A stretch of DNA of 64,000 bases from CAIWHR01 sp963816925. GTDB lineage: Bacteria; Pseudomonadota; Gammaproteobacteria; Burkholderiales; Casimicrobiaceae. Numbering within the stretch: the stretch's first letter is position 1; each line of letters opens with the position of its first letter. The position numbers and the translations under genes were made by a program. Where the stretch lies: contig CAWFMY010000001.1 in the NCBI GenBank assembly GCA_963816925.1, forward strand, positions 1 through 64,000, read 5' to 3'. Below, one piece after another: positions 51,507-61,352 of the stretch. The notes beneath the pieces are model-generated. The model was not told where the DNA came from and searched no databases. It saw nothing but the letters and a program-made list of their open reading frames with translations.

Positions 51507-52087
51507 CTATACGCGACGCCCGAAGGAGCCGCGAAAGGTCCTTCGCGAGGCCCTTGATGTCCGGATCCGCCGGATAGGAAAGCACGAGGTTGCCCAGCGG
51601 ATCGATCAGCCAGATCCCCGGGAGCGCGCCGGGAAGCACGGCGAGAACGCGCTCCGGCACGCGCGCGACGACGAGCCCCGGATGCTGCGCCCGCAATTCG
51701 TGGCCGGGTGGCGCGCCGCCCGCGTCGAGCCAGACGCGAACGACGCGATCGCGTTCCTTGCCCTGCATCGTGTGGGCCTGCCGCGTGGCGTAGAGCAGGC
51801 GTTCGCAGGCGGCGTCGCATCCCGTGGCGCTGCGCCGCGAGCATGACCCAGCGGCCACGCAGGTCGGTGAGCCGGAACGGCGCGCCGTCGTCGGTCGTGC
51901 CCTCGATCGGCGGCGCCGGCGCCGTCGGCAGCAGCGTGCCGTAGTTGACCTGAGCGGTTCGAGGATAGAAGTAATAGATCGCGTACGACGCCACGACCGG
52001 CGCGATACATACGGCGGCCAGCAGGAGGATGGTGCGCCGGCCGCGCGCGGCAGCGGCGGCGGATTTCGCTTGCGTCGCTTCACTCAT
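51502..52087 (-). CDS. Membrane-anchored thioredoxin-like cox-cluster protein
   Basis: About 194 residues after repair of one extra base near 51835. One N-terminal membrane helix (TILLLAAVCIAPVVASYAIY) is followed by a periplasmic thioredoxin-like domain. After the repair this holds TGCDAACERLLYATRQAH with a CxxxC pair like that of SCO proteins, and ends GIWLIDPLGNLVLSYP. Proteins of this type commonly stand between surf1 and ctaA in betaproteobacteria; a role in copper or haem delivery to the oxidase is inferred. It overlaps surf1 by 8 nt. Confidence 0.75.
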
Positions 52088-52856
52088 CGGATGCCCGCTT
52101 CGCCGGACGCAGGTTGAGGATGACCCACAGCACGATCGCCAGCGCGGCGAACGAATACCATTGGACCATGTAGATCCGGTGTTTCTCGATGCCGAAATCC
52201 GGCGCCGGCCAGTCGCGTACGAGTCCGTCGTCCGGCACGGGCGGCGACGGCGCGGCCAGCGCTTCGATCATCACCGGCAGGACCGCGACGCCCGTCGCCG
52301 CGGAGAAGCGCGCAGGGTCGAGGTTCTGCCACACGGGGCCGCTCGTGGTGTCCTTCGAAAGCTCGAAGACGCCGGTCGCGGGAATGGCGACGCGCCCCCG
52401 GATCGTCACCGGTCCCGCGGGCGGCGCGACCGGCGGAAGCGCGGCGCGCGACGCGCCCTGCGGCGTCCAGCCCCGGTTGACGAGCACCGTGCGGCCGTCG
52501 GCGAGAACGAGCGGCGTGATCACGTGATAGCCGACATGGCCGTCGTGCACGCGGTTGTCCACGAGAACCTGCCGGCGCGCGTCGTATTCGCCCGCGGCCG
52601 ACACCGTCCGATAGCGCAGCGCATTCCAATCCGTCGCATCCGCCACCGTCGCCAGCGCAACAGGTGCCTGCACGGCCGCCGCGTCGAATTGCGCGCGCAG
52701 CGATTCCTTGTCCTCCATCCGCCGCTGCTGCCATTGGCCGGCGGCGACGAACACCACCACGGCGACGATCGTGGCGAGCGTCGGCAACGCGCGCGGACGG
52801 AACCGCCGCGACGCGCGGGGGGTCGAAAGAGCGGTCGAGGGCATCGGGTTTGGCAT
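52080..52856 (-). CDS. SURF1 family cytochrome oxidase assembly protein
   Basis: 258 residues, intact. Two terminal membrane helices flank a periplasmic domain with GQWQQRRMEDKESLRAQFDA, LVLADGRTVLVNRGWTPQG and NYEKHRIYMVQWYSFAALA-like end. SURF1 helps insert haem a into subunit I. It lies between the divergent DUF2909 gene and the thioredoxin-like gene. Confidence 0.9.
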   Translation of the reverse strand: MPNPMPSTALSTPRASRRFRPRALPTLATIVAVVVFVAAGQWQQRRMEDKESLRAQFDAAAVQAPVALATVADATDWNALRYRTVSAAGEYDARRQVLVDNRVHDGHVGYHVITPLVLADGRTVLVNRGWTPQGASRAALPPVAPPAGPVTIRGRVAIPATGVFELSKDTTSGPVWQNLDPARFSAATGVAVLPVMIEALAAPSPPVPDDGLVRDWPAPDFGIEKHRIYMVQWYSFAALAIVLWVILNLRPAKRASDE

Positions 52857-52899
52857 TGCCGCGCGCTTCGCCTACACTGCCCGATCGGACGCGGGAATC

Positions 52900-53103
52900 A
52901 TGATCAGGATCATCGTCATCGCCGGGCTCATCGCCGTCATCGTCAGCCTGTTTTCGGCGCTTTACTACCTCTACCACGATCACGGCCAGGGCACGCGCAT
53001 GGTCAAGGCGCTGGCAGTGCGGGTCGCACTGTCGGCCTCGGTCGTCGCGTTCCTCGTCATCTCCTACAAGATGGGCTGGATCGCGCCGACCGGGCTGCGA
53101 TAG
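52900..53103 (+). CDS. Twin transmembrane protein, DUF2909-type
   Basis: 67 residues, almost entirely two membrane helices (IVIAGLIAVIVSLFSALYYL and VALSASVVAFLVISYKMGWI) joined by YHDHGQGTRMVKAL. Small proteins of this form are usual between ctaE and surf1 in betaproteobacteria. It is on the plus strand, opposite to its cox neighbours, and shares a bidirectional terminator with ctaE. Role in oxidase assembly is a guess from position. Confidence 0.8.
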   Translation: MIRIIVIAGLIAVIVSLFSALYYLYHDHGQGTRMVKALAVRVALSASVVAFLVISYKMGWIAPTGLR

Positions 53104-53106
53104 TAG

Positions 53107-53134
53107 AAAAGCCGCACGTCGCCGTGCGGCTTTT
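53107..53134. terminator. Bidirectional terminator
   Basis: AAAAGCCGCACG and CGTGCGGCTTTT form a perfect 12-bp stem with a 4-nt loop. It gives T-runs on both strands and lies between the convergent stops of the DUF2909 gene and ctaE. Confidence 0.92.
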
Positions 53135-53162
53135 CCGTTCGGGCGCAGGCCCTTTGCAGACG

Positions 53163-54020
53163 CTAAAGCCAGTACACCAGGACGAAGAGCAGCAACCAGA
53201 CCACGTCGACGAAGTGCCAGTACCACGACGCCGCCTCGAACGCGAAGTGGTGATCGGGCGTGAAGTGGCCCTTGAGGACGCGCGCCAGCATCACCGACAG
53301 CATGATCGCGCCGATCGTCACGTGGAAGCCGTGGAATCCGGTGAGCATGAAGAACGTCGACCCGTAGACGCCCGTCGACAGCTTGAGGTTCATCTCGCTG
53401 TAGGCGTGGTGGTACTCGAACGCCTGGAAGCCCAGGAACGTGAAGCCCAGCACGATCGTGAGGAACAGCCAGACCTTGAGCTTGCCGCGGTGATTCGTCT
53501 TGAGCGCGTGATGCGCGACCGTAAGAGTGAAGCCCGACGTCAGCAGGATGATCGTGTTGAGGAGCGGAATGCCCATCGCCGCCATCGGCGAGAACTGTTC
53601 CTTGATGTACGGCCCGACGGTCGGCCACGCATAGGTGTAGTCGGGCCACAGCAACTTGGACGAAAGGCTGCCGAGATCAGGCGCCGACAGGTTGCGGATG
53701 TAGAACAGCGCGCCGAAGAACGCGGCGAAGAACATCACTTCGGAGAAGATGAACCAGCTCATGCTCCAGCGGAACGAATGGTCCACCTTCCTGTTGTAAA
53801 GGAGGGCCTCCGATTCGCCGATCACGGTGCCGAACCAGCCGAACATCATCACGAGAAGCACGCAGAAGCCGGCCAGGACCATCCACGGGCCCGCGGCAAA
53901 GTTGTTGAACCAGAATGCCGCGCCCATCCCCATGAGCAGCAGCGCGATCGCGCCCACCACCGGCCAATACGAGGGCTGCGGAACGAAGTAATAGGGCTTC
54001 ACGCCTTGTTGTGTCGACAT
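53163..54020 (-). CDS. ctaE: Cytochrome c oxidase subunit III
   Basis: 285 residues, intact, seven membrane helices. Conserved blocks: YYFVPQPSYWPVVGAIALLL, WFIFSEVMFFAAFFGALFY, FYGSTFFMLTGFHGFHV-like helix and HFAFEAASWYWHFVDVVWL with the family's Glu-Ala-Ala-x-Tyr-Trp-His-Phe-Val-Asp end. Part of the aa3-type complex with ctaC and ctaD. The gap of 33 nt to ctaG lacks the DUF2970 gene found there in some relatives. Confidence 0.97.
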   Translation of the reverse strand: MSTQQGVKPYYFVPQPSYWPVVGAIALLLMGMGAAFWFNNFAAGPWMVLAGFCVLLVMMFGWFGTVIGESEALLYNRKVDHSFRWSMSWFIFSEVMFFAAFFGALFYIRNLSAPDLGSLSSKLLWPDYTYAWPTVGPYIKEQFSPMAAMGIPLLNTIILLTSGFTLTVAHHALKTNHRGKLKVWLFLTIVLGFTFLGFQAFEYHHAYSEMNLKLSTGVYGSTFFMLTGFHGFHVTIGAIMLSVMLARVLKGHFTPDHHFAFEAASWYWHFVDVVWLLLFVLVYWL

Positions 54021-54053
54021 CCTGGCAACTCCTGAACAAATGGCGGGCGCGGG

Positions 54054-54617
54054 TTATCCGGCGCCCGCCGCTCCACTAGAGGTTTTTCCGGCACCCTCGA
54101 CTTCGAAAAATGTGTAGGACAGCGTGATCGTCGCGATGTCCTTCGGCAACGCCGGATCGACGACGAACACGACGGGCATCTGCCTCGTCTCTCCGGGCTG
54201 CAGCGTTTGCTTCGTGAAGCAGAAGCACTCGAGCTTGCGGAAGTATTGCGCGGCGTCCCGCGGGCCGTAGCTCGGGATCGCCTGGCCGGTCATCGCGTGG
54301 TCGGTCCGGTTGGAGATCTCGTAGACGACCTGCCGGACTTCGCCCGGATGCACGCTGACGATGACTTCGAGCGGCCGGAACGTCCAGGGCAGCTTGCGCA
54401 CGTTGGAATCGAGCTCGATCCTGATCGCCCGCGCCGCGTCGACCTGCGTGTTCTTCACCTCGTCGGCAACGGCGATGTCGCGCAGGCCCGTCGCCTCGCA
54501 GATCTTCTCGTAGAACGGCACCAACCCGTAGCCGAACCCGAACATCGCGACGACGATGACGCAGAGCTTCAGCAGAAGCGTCCGGTTGTTGCGCCGCGGT
54601 TCGTCCCGATCGCTCAT
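54054..54617 (-). CDS. ctaG: Cytochrome c oxidase assembly protein CtaG/Cox11
   Basis: 187 residues, intact. Inserts copper into CuB of subunit I. One N-terminal membrane helix (LLLKLCVIVVAMFGFGYGLV), then the periplasmic beta domain with YEKICEATG and the copper motif KLECFCFTKQTLQPGE (CFCF), and DPALPKDIATITLSYTFFE. It overlaps the small upstream gene by 4 nt. Confidence 0.97.
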   Translation of the reverse strand: MSDRDEPRRNNRTLLLKLCVIVVAMFGFGYGLVPFYEKICEATGLRDIAVADEVKNTQVDAARAIRIELDSNVRKLPWTFRPLEVIVSVHPGEVRQVVYEISNRTDHAMTGQAIPSYGPRDAAQYFRKLECFCFTKQTLQPGETRQMPVVFVVDPALPKDIATITLSYTFFEVEGAGKTSSGAAGAG

Positions 54618-54826
54618 TTGCTGCGGAGATTGCGGCCGATGGCGAACGCGAGGAACAGCAGCACCGCCACGCCCATGACGGCGACGCCGACCAGCGGCCC
54701 GCCGTAGGCGTGGGCGACGATGACGCCGACGAAGAACACCGCCGCGATCGACGCGAACACGAGCGCGGTCCGCACGTTCGCGGCCTTGCGTCGTTCAACG
54801 TCGGTAGTGTGCTTGGTCAGTTCCAT
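54614..54826 (-). CDS. Small cytochrome oxidase assembly membrane protein
   Basis: 70 residues with two membrane helices (RTALVFASIAAVFFVGVIVA and VGVAVMGVAVLLFLAFAIG) after a charged start. Proteins of this type precede ctaG in most betaproteobacterial cox clusters. Function unproven. ATG 54826 has no strong ribosome-binding site; the stop overlaps the ctaG start. Confidence 0.75.
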   Translation of the reverse strand: MELTKHTTDVERRKAANVRTALVFASIAAVFFVGVIVAHAYGGPLVGVAVMGVAVLLFLAFAIGRNLRSK

Positions 54827-54880
54827 CTCAAAGTCGAGCCGCCAGCTTCATGCCCGAGGTCGGTCTCGTCCGGCTCCAGT

Positions 54881-56482
54881 CTACTTTATTACGGGAGGCG
54901 TCTCGAACGTGTGATACGGCGCCGGCGACGGCAGCGTCCATTCGAGCGTGTCGGCACCTTCCCACGGCTTCGCCGGGGCCTTCTCGCCCTTGTGCATGAT
55001 GCATTTCAGCACGATGTACAGGAACAGGAGCTGCGATGCGCCGAACCAGAACGCGCCGATGGAGGCCAGCATGTTCCAGTCGGCGAACTGCTGCGCATAG
55101 TCCGGGATGCGGCGCGGCATGCCCGCGAGCCCGAGGAAGTGCATCGGGAAGAACGTCAGGTTGAACGCGAGCATCGACGACCAGAAGTGGATCTTGCCGA
55201 GCCGCTCGTCGTACATCGTGCCGGTCCACTTCGGGATCCAGAAGTAGACGCCGCCGAAGAACGCGAACAGGCTGCCCGCCACCATCACGTAATGGAAATG
55301 GGCGACGACGTAATAGGTGTCCTGCAGCTGGATGTCGACCGGCGTGATCGCGAGCACGAGGCCGGTGAAGCCGCCAAGCGTGAACAGGAACAGGAAGCCG
55401 ATCGCGAACAGCATCGGCGATTCCAGCGTGATCGAGCCCTTCCACATCGTGGCGAGCCAGTTGAACACCTTCACGCCCGTCGGCACCGCGATCAGCATCG
55501 TCGCGTACATGAAGAACAGCAGCCCGGCCGCCGGCATGCCGACGGTGAACATGTGGTGCGCCCAGACGATGAACGACAGGATCGCGATCGCGGCGAGCGC
55601 GTAGACCATCGATGCGTACCCGAACAGCGGCTTGCGCGAGAACGCGGGAATGATCTGCGAAATGATCCCGAATGCCGGCAGGATGATGATGTAGACCTCG
55701 GGGTGCCCGAAGAACCAGAACACGTGCTGGAAGAGCACCGGGTCGCCGCCGCCCGCGGCGTTGAAGAACGTGGTGCCGAAGTGGCGGTCGGTCAGCAGCA
55801 TCGTCACCGCACCCGCGAGCACCGGCATCACCGCGATCAGCAGGTAGGCGGTGATGAGCCACGCCCAGCAGAAGAGCGGCAGCTTCATCATCGTCATGCC
55901 CGGCGCGCGCAGGTTCAGGATCGTCGTGATGATGTTGATCGAACCCATGATCGACGACGCGCCCAGGATGTGGATCGCGAAGATCGTGAGGTCCATCCCC
56001 ATGCCCGCCTGCACGGTGAGCGGCGGATACAGCGTCCAGCCGCCCGCAGCGGCGCCGCCGGGCACGAACAGCGAGGTCACGAGCAGGATCGCGGCGGGCG
56101 GAAGCAGCCAGAAGCTCCAGTTGTTCATCCGCGCGAACGCCATGTCGGGCGCGCCGATCATCATCGGAATCTGCCAGTTCGCGAAGCCGACCGCCGCGGG
56201 CATGATCGCGCCGAACACCATGATGAGGCCGTGCAGCGTCGTCATCGAGTTGAAGAACTCGGGATTGACGATCTGCAGGCCGGGCTGGAACAGCTCGGCG
56301 CGGATGACCATCGCCATCGAGCCGCCGACCAGGAACATCGTGAACGAGAACCACAGGTACATCGTGCCGATGTCCTTGTGGTTGGTCGTCGTCAGCCAGC
56401 GCGTGATCCCCGAAGGATGGTGCGCGTGGCCGTCGTCGGCGTGGCCGTAGCCGGGGGCGTGATCGTGGGTGACGCTGCTCAT
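54881..56482 (-). CDS. ctaD: Cytochrome c oxidase subunit I
   Basis: 533 residues, intact, twelve membrane helices. Catalytic subunit reducing O2 and pumping protons. Haem a/a3 and CuB ligands are visible in WFFGHPEVYIIILPAFGIIS, IVWAHHMFTVGMP and VVAHFHYVMVAGSLFAFFGG; proton-channel residues in SFTMFLVGGSMAM and the GHPEVY glutamate of the K/D type. The N-terminus is His/Gly rich. It follows ctaC by 33 nt. Confidence 0.98.
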   Translation of the reverse strand: MSSVTHDHAPGYGHADDGHAHHPSGITRWLTTTNHKDIGTMYLWFSFTMFLVGGSMAMVIRAELFQPGLQIVNPEFFNSMTTLHGLIMVFGAIMPAAVGFANWQIPMMIGAPDMAFARMNNWSFWLLPPAAILLVTSLFVPGGAAAGGWTLYPPLTVQAGMGMDLTIFAIHILGASSIMGSINIITTILNLRAPGMTMMKLPLFCWAWLITAYLLIAVMPVLAGAVTMLLTDRHFGTTFFNAAGGGDPVLFQHVFWFFGHPEVYIIILPAFGIISQIIPAFSRKPLFGYASMVYALAAIAILSFIVWAHHMFTVGMPAAGLLFFMYATMLIAVPTGVKVFNWLATMWKGSITLESPMLFAIGFLFLFTLGGFTGLVLAITPVDIQLQDTYYVVAHFHYVMVAGSLFAFFGGVYFWIPKWTGTMYDERLGKIHFWSSMLAFNLTFFPMHFLGLAGMPRRIPDYAQQFADWNMLASIGAFWFGASQLLFLYIVLKCIMHKGEKAPAKPWEGADTLEWTLPSPAPYHTFETPPVIK

Positions 56483-56515
56483 CGTGATGTCTCCGGAGGA
56501 ATTCTCGACCAGGCC

Positions 56516-57664
56516 CTACGGCCGGGCGGCCTTGACGGCGGCAGGCTGCACCGCTTCGCCGGTGTGGTTGCCCCAGCTGTTGCGCGTGTACGTGATGACC
56601 GCCGCGATGTCGGTGTCGGAAAGCGACTTGCCCCAGGCGATCATCGCCGTCGGCTTGCCGTCGCGCTCGACGCCGTTCAGCACGGTCTTGATCTGCGCCG
56701 CGACGGGTCCGTTGACGACCTTCGAGCCGTCGAGCGGCGGGAACGCGGGCGGCGCGCCCTTGCCCGTCGCCTGGTGGCAGGCCACGCAGTTGGCCGCGTA
56801 CACTTTCTCGCCGCGCGCCTCGAGGTCCTTCAGGTCCCAGACCTTGTTCGGGTCGTCGCCCGCCGCGGCGGCCTTCTTCTTCATGTCGTCCATCCACGTC
56901 GCGTAGTCGACCTTCGACTTCACTTCGACGACGATCGGCATGAAGCCGTGCTCCTTGCCGCAGAGCTCGGCGCACTGGCCGCGGTAGATGCCGGCCTTTT
57001 CCGCCTTGAACCACGTATCGCGGACGAAACCGGGAATCGCATCCTGCTTGACGCCGAACGCCGGCACCCACCAGGAATGGATCACGTCGCCGGCGGTGAT
57101 CAGCACGCGGATCTTGGTGTCGATCGGGACGACCAGCGGATGATCGACTTCGAGCAGGTAGTTCTCGCCCTTCGGCTCGAGGTTCTCGATCTGCGCCATC
57201 GGCGTCGCGAGATTGGAGTAGAAGCTGACGCCGTCCTGCAGGTAGTCGTAGTTCCACTTCCACTGGTAGCCGGTGACCTTGATCGTCATTCCCGGCTCCG
57301 AAGTGTCCTTCATCGCCAGGATCGTCTTGGTCGCGGGGAACGCCATGAACAGGAGGATGAGGAACGGGATCACCGTCCAGACGACCTCGACCGTCGTGTT
57401 CTCGTGGAACTGGTGCGCCTCGTGGCCGACCGACTTGCGGTGCTTGAAGATCGAATAGAACATCACCCCGAACACGGCGACGAAGATGACGACGCAGACC
57501 CAGAAGATGAAGGTGTGAAGGTCGTACATCTGCCGCGCGATCGGGGTGACCGGCGGCTGGAAATTCCATTGCCGGTCAGCGAACGCCGCGCCCGGAGCCG
57601 CCAGCGCCATTGCCAGACTCATCTGCATGAGCCGGACGCCGGCCCTGATCTTGTTGCGTACCAT
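56516..57664 (-). CDS. ctaC: Cytochrome c oxidase subunit II with fused cytochrome c
   Basis: 382 residues, intact. Signal peptide (MSLAMALAAPGAAFA), two membrane helices (TFIFWVCVVIFVAVFGVMFY; WTVIPFLILLFMAFPA) and the CuA domain with YRGQCAELCGKEHGFMPIVV near residues 220-240. A C-terminal cytochrome c domain follows with haem motif CVACH at about 293-297 and a later Met ligand region (PTAMIAWGKSLSD). This caa3-like form carries its own electron donor. ATG 57664 is preceded by AGGGA. It follows bioD by 111 nt, which may hold the cox promoter. Confidence 0.97.
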   Translation of the reverse strand: MVRNKIRAGVRLMQMSLAMALAAPGAAFADRQWNFQPPVTPIARQMYDLHTFIFWVCVVIFVAVFGVMFYSIFKHRKSVGHEAHQFHENTTVEVVWTVIPFLILLFMAFPATKTILAMKDTSEPGMTIKVTGYQWKWNYDYLQDGVSFYSNLATPMAQIENLEPKGENYLLEVDHPLVVPIDTKIRVLITAGDVIHSWWVPAFGVKQDAIPGFVRDTWFKAEKAGIYRGQCAELCGKEHGFMPIVVEVKSKVDYATWMDDMKKKAAAAGDDPNKVWDLKDLEARGEKVYAANCVACHQATGKGAPPAFPPLDGSKVVNGPVAAQIKTVLNGVERDGKPTAMIAWGKSLSDTDIAAVITYTRNSWGNHTGEAVQPAAVKAARP

Positions 57665-57715
57665 GCTTCCCTCGCGCGTGCTGCGTTCGAATGGCGAATT
57701 GCTGCAAAAGGCGCG

Positions 57716-57724
57716 AAATGTTAG
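57716..57724 (-). promoter_or_regulatory. Possible extended -10 box before ctaC
   Basis: The minus strand reads TGCTAACAT about 52 nt upstream of the ctaC ATG, a reasonable extended -10. No -35 stands out. If real, the cox genes can be transcribed apart from the biotin genes. Confidence 0.3.
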
Positions 57725-57775
57725 CACGGATCGCCACCCCGTCGGCAGGGAAATGCGCGGTCTCGATCTCGCTCG

Positions 57776-58457
57776 TCAGCCCCGGAGTCCGAGGGCTTGC
57801 AGCAGGCCCGGCGAAATGCCGGCGTCCATCCCTTCGCTGCTGCGCCAGGCGATGTCGGCGGCGGGCGGCGCCGCAAGACGATCGGCCAGCGCGGCGACAT
57901 TCGCGTCCGCCGCCTCCATCGCATGGATCGATCCGGTTCGCGATCCATCCGGACAACACGAGCCCGCGGGCCGCGATGGCCTGCGCCGAAAGCAGCGCGT
58001 GGTTGAGGCAGCCGAGGCGCACCCCGACGACCAGCAGCACCGGAAGGTCGAGCCTGCGCGCGATGTCGAGCATGTCGGTGCGTTCGCCGAGCGGCACGAG
58101 CACGCCTCCTGCGCCCTCGACGACGACGACGTCCGCCACCATCGAAAGCCGGCGATGCGCGGCTGCGATTCGCTCGAGGTCGACGGTCACGCCGGCCCGC
58201 GCAGCGGCGAGATGCGGCGCGATCGCCGCCGGCAGCGAATACGGATTCACGTCGGAAAGCGGCGCGTCGACGTTGCCCGCGGCGACGAGCGCTTCGACAT
58301 CGGCGTTGCAGGTGGCGCCCTGCATCACGCCCGCCGCGACCGGCTTCATGCCGACCGCGCGCACGCCCTCCCTCACCAACGCCCGGAGGATCGCAACCGC
58401 GGCGAGCGTCTTGCCGACGCCCGTGTCCGTCCCCGTTATGAAGATGCCCTGGGTCAT
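57776..58457 (-). CDS. bioD: Dethiobiotin synthetase
   Basis: About 226 residues after repair of one extra base near 57923. Closes the ureido ring of dethiobiotin with ATP and CO2. P-loop TGTDTGVGKT at residues 8-17, KPVAAGVMQG, VVVEGAGGVLVPLGERTDML, VGVRLGCLNHALLSAQAI. After the shift the tail runs AADANVAALADRL and ends QALGLRG. ATG overlaps the bioC stop. Confidence 0.92.
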
Positions 58458-59381
58458 CTTTCGAACGTCACGATCGCATGCCCCTCTGCAGTGCGCCGCG
58501 GCGCCGCCTTCCACGCGTGACCGTAGATGACCTCGAACGTCGCCGGAATTCGCCCTTCCGGCGTGCGGCCCGGCATGGCCTCGAGCGCAGCGAGCGCGCG
58601 CTCGAACCGCCGGCGCCCCGTGAGCCCGCGCCGCCGTCCCTTCGCCGCGTTGGTCGCGCCGATCGCCTTCAGGTCGCGCGCGACCGCCCGCGCGTCGGGA
58701 TAGGTCAGCGTCAGCATCTCCATCTGCATCACGGGGTCCGCGAATCCCGCCTGCACGAGCAGGTCGCCGATGTCGTGCATGTCGGCGAAACGCGCGATGT
58801 GCGGATGCGCGTCGACGCCGGCGAACGCCGCGCGCAACTCCCTCAGCGTGTCGGGACCGAACGTCGTGAACGTGACGAGCCCGCCGACTTCGAGCACGCG
58901 ATGCATTTCGGCGATGGCCTGCGGCAGCGCCGGTGCCCACTGCAGCGTGAGGTTGCTCCACACGAGCCCGAATGCGCCGGCGGCGAACGGCAGCGCGGAC
59001 ACGTCGCCGCAGACCAACGCAGGCGCGCCCGGCGGCCGGCCGCCGAGCGGCGACAGCAGGCGCAGGAGCAGCGAACGGTTCTCGCGCGTGCGGCTGCGTG
59101 CCGCCGCGAGCATCGGCAGTCGCGACATCGAGCGCGACGCGCCGGGCCTGCGGATAGCGCGCCGCGAGCTCGGGCAGCGCCTCGCCCGTGCCGCAGCCGG
59201 CATCGAGGATCGCCGCGGGCACGAGCCGGATGACGTCGAGGCGCTCCATCATCCGCGCGCCGACTTCACGCTGCAGCACCGCGGCCGCGTCGTACGTCGC
59301 GGCGGCACGCGCGAAGTGCTTGCGCACCGCCCGCGCATCGATGGCGGCCGGATCCGATTCCCGCGGCGGATCAACCGGCAT
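58454..59381 (-). CDS. bioC: Malonyl-ACP O-methyltransferase
   Basis: About 308 residues after repair of one extra base near 59128. Methylates malonyl-ACP so that fatty-acid enzymes can build the pimeloyl chain. Motifs: VRKHFARAAATYDAAAVLQR, ILDAGCGTGEAL, then after the shift CGDVSALPFAAGAFGLVWSN and EMHRVLEVGGLVTFTTFGPD. ATG 59381 overlaps the bioH stop by 11 nt. Confidence 0.92.
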
Positions 59382-60153
59382 CGAGAAACCCGCGAATCGC
59401 TTCGCCGAATTCATCGGGGTGCGACAGGAACGGCACGTGCGCGGCGCCGTCGATCCGTGCGAAGCGCCCGTTTCCCATGGCCGCGGCCAGCCACTCGCTG
59501 GCCGCAGGCGGCGTCAGCGCATCCCGGTCGCCGGCGACCACCAGTGCGGGCTGCGCGATGCGGCCGACATCCGCGCGCAGGTCCGTCGTCGACAACGCGG
59601 CGAGCGCCTCGGTCAATGTGCGCCGGGACGGCTCGCCGCGCGCGAAGAGCGCGCCGCGCAGCGCCGCGAGCGTTGCATGGCCATGCTCGCTGCCGCGCAG
59701 CTGCAGCGTGAGAAAGCGCAGCACCGTCGCCTTCCACGCGACGTTCAATTCGTCGCCGAAACGCATGAGCGTCTCCGCCGACATCGCGTGCTCCCAGCCG
59801 TCGCCGGTCGCGAACCGCGGCGTCGCGGCGACGAGCACGAGACGCGCGATGCGCTCCGGATGCGCCAGCGCCCACGCGAGCGCGATCTGCCCGCCGAGCG
59901 ACCAGCCGACGACGGTGAGCGGCGAGCGCTCCGCGGCGAACGCGGCGTCGAGCGAGCGCACGACGCCGGCGAGGGTGAAGGACGTCGCCGGCGCGCTGAA
60001 GCCGTGTCCCGGCAGGTCGACCGCGTGGACGCGATGCCCATGCGCGAGGTCCGCGACGAGGGCGCCCCAGGCGCCCGAATGCATCGCCCAGCCATGCAAC
60101 ATCACGAGCGGCGGACCGTCGCCACGGGTGTCGACATGCAGACGGGTGTTCAT
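59371..60153 (-). CDS. bioH: Pimeloyl-ACP methyl ester carboxylesterase
   Basis: 260 residues, intact. Cuts the methyl ester from pimeloyl-ACP methyl ester, ending chain growth for biotin. Alpha/beta hydrolase with the oxyanion HGWAMHSGAWG, nucleophile Ser85 in VGWSLGGQIALAWA, Asp in VVAGDRDALTP and His in DGAAHVPFLSHPDEF. It stands inside the operon, between bioF and bioC. ATG overlaps the bioF stop. Confidence 0.93.
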   Translation of the reverse strand: MNTRLHVDTRGDGPPLVMLHGWAMHSGAWGALVADLAHGHRVHAVDLPGHGFSAPATSFTLAGVVRSLDAAFAAERSPLTVVGWSLGGQIALAWALAHPERIARLVLVAATPRFATGDGWEHAMSAETLMRFGDELNVAWKATVLRFLTLQLRGSEHGHATLAALRGALFARGEPSRRTLTEALAALSTTDLRADVGRIAQPALVVAGDRDALTPPAASEWLAAAMGNGRFARIDGAAHVPFLSHPDEFGEAIRGFLDAG

Positions 60154-61345
60154 CGCGATCCTGCCATCGCGAACTCCGGCGCGAGCGCCCCCAGCGCGTC
60201 GGCGAGTGCGTCGACATCGGCGCGCGAATGCGCAGCGGACAGCGACACGCGCAATCGCGCCGTGCCCTTCGGCACCGTCGGCGGGCGGATCGCGGGGACC
60301 CAGAACCCGCGTTCCAGCAACGCGGCGGAGAGCTCGACCGCGGCGGCATTCCCCCCGACGATCAGCGGCTGGATGGCGGTCCGCGAATCGGCCGGCGCGA
60401 ACGGGAGCGAGCGCATCCGTTCGCGGAATTGCCGGATCAGCGTCGCGAGGTGCGCGCGCCGCGGCGCATCGTCGCGGATGATCGCGACACTTGCGCGCAG
60501 CGCCGCGGCCAGCAGCGGCGGCGCCGCCGTCGTGTAGATGTACGAGCGCGCGTTCTGCACCAGCGTCTCGACGACGGCAGGATGCGCGGCGACGAAGGCG
60601 CCCGCGACGCCCGCTGCCTTGCCGAGCGTTCCCATGACGACGATGCGCTCGGACGCGAGGCCGCATTCCGCGACCGAACCGCGCCCGTCGCCGAGCACGC
60701 CGAAGCCGTGCGCATCGTCGACGACGAGCCACGCGTCGAACTCGTCGGCGAGTTCGAGCAACGCCGGCAGCGGCGCGAGATCGCCGTCCATGCTGAACAC
60801 CGCGTCGGTGGCGATCAGCTTGCGCCGCGCGCGGGACGCCGCGAGGCGTGCGCGCAGCGCCGCCACGTCGCCATGCGCGTAGCGGACGAATTCGGCGCGC
60901 GACACCAGCGCCCCGTCGTTGAGACATGCATGGTTGCAGCCGATCCGCGAATATCGCGTCGCCACGGCCGGCCAGCGCCGTCAGGATCGCGAGATTGGCG
61001 AGATAGCCGGACGAAAACGTCAGCGCTTGCGCATCCGTGCACGGGCCGCACGAACGCCGCGAGCTCCGCCTCGAGGACGGCGTGCGGACGGAAATGCCCC
61101 GCCACGAGGTGCGACGCGCCTGACCCGACGCCGAAGCGTCGCGCCGCATCGCATGCGGCCGCGATCACGGCGGGATGATTTGCGAGCCCGAGATAGTCGT
61201 TGCTCGCGAACGCGATCAGCTCGCGCCCGCCGACGATGACGCGCGCGCCCTGCGGCGAGTCGATCGTGCGGCGTGTGCGCGCCAGGCCCGCCAGGGCGCG
61301 TTCGGCGAGGTCGCGCTCGAGCGAAGCGATGAGTGCGACGGGCAC
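60150..61345 (-). CDS. bioF: 8-amino-7-oxononanoate synthase
   Basis: About 397 residues after repair of two extra bases near 61045 and 60955. PLP enzyme condensing pimeloyl-ACP and alanine. Motifs: FASNDYLGLANHPAVI, GVGSGASHLVAGHFRPHAVL, FSSGYLANLAILTALAG, then VVDDAHGFGVLGDGRGSVAE and VMGTLGKAAGVAGAFVA with the PLP lysine. Start GTG at 61345, 7 nt after the bioB stop. With both repairs the length is typical. Confidence 0.92.
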
Positions 61346-61352
61346 GAGAGCG

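Noticed and set aside
54710..57724. Long plus-strand frame of about 1000 codons
   Set aside because: It lies opposite intact cox genes; composition is Arg/His-rich and no family fits.
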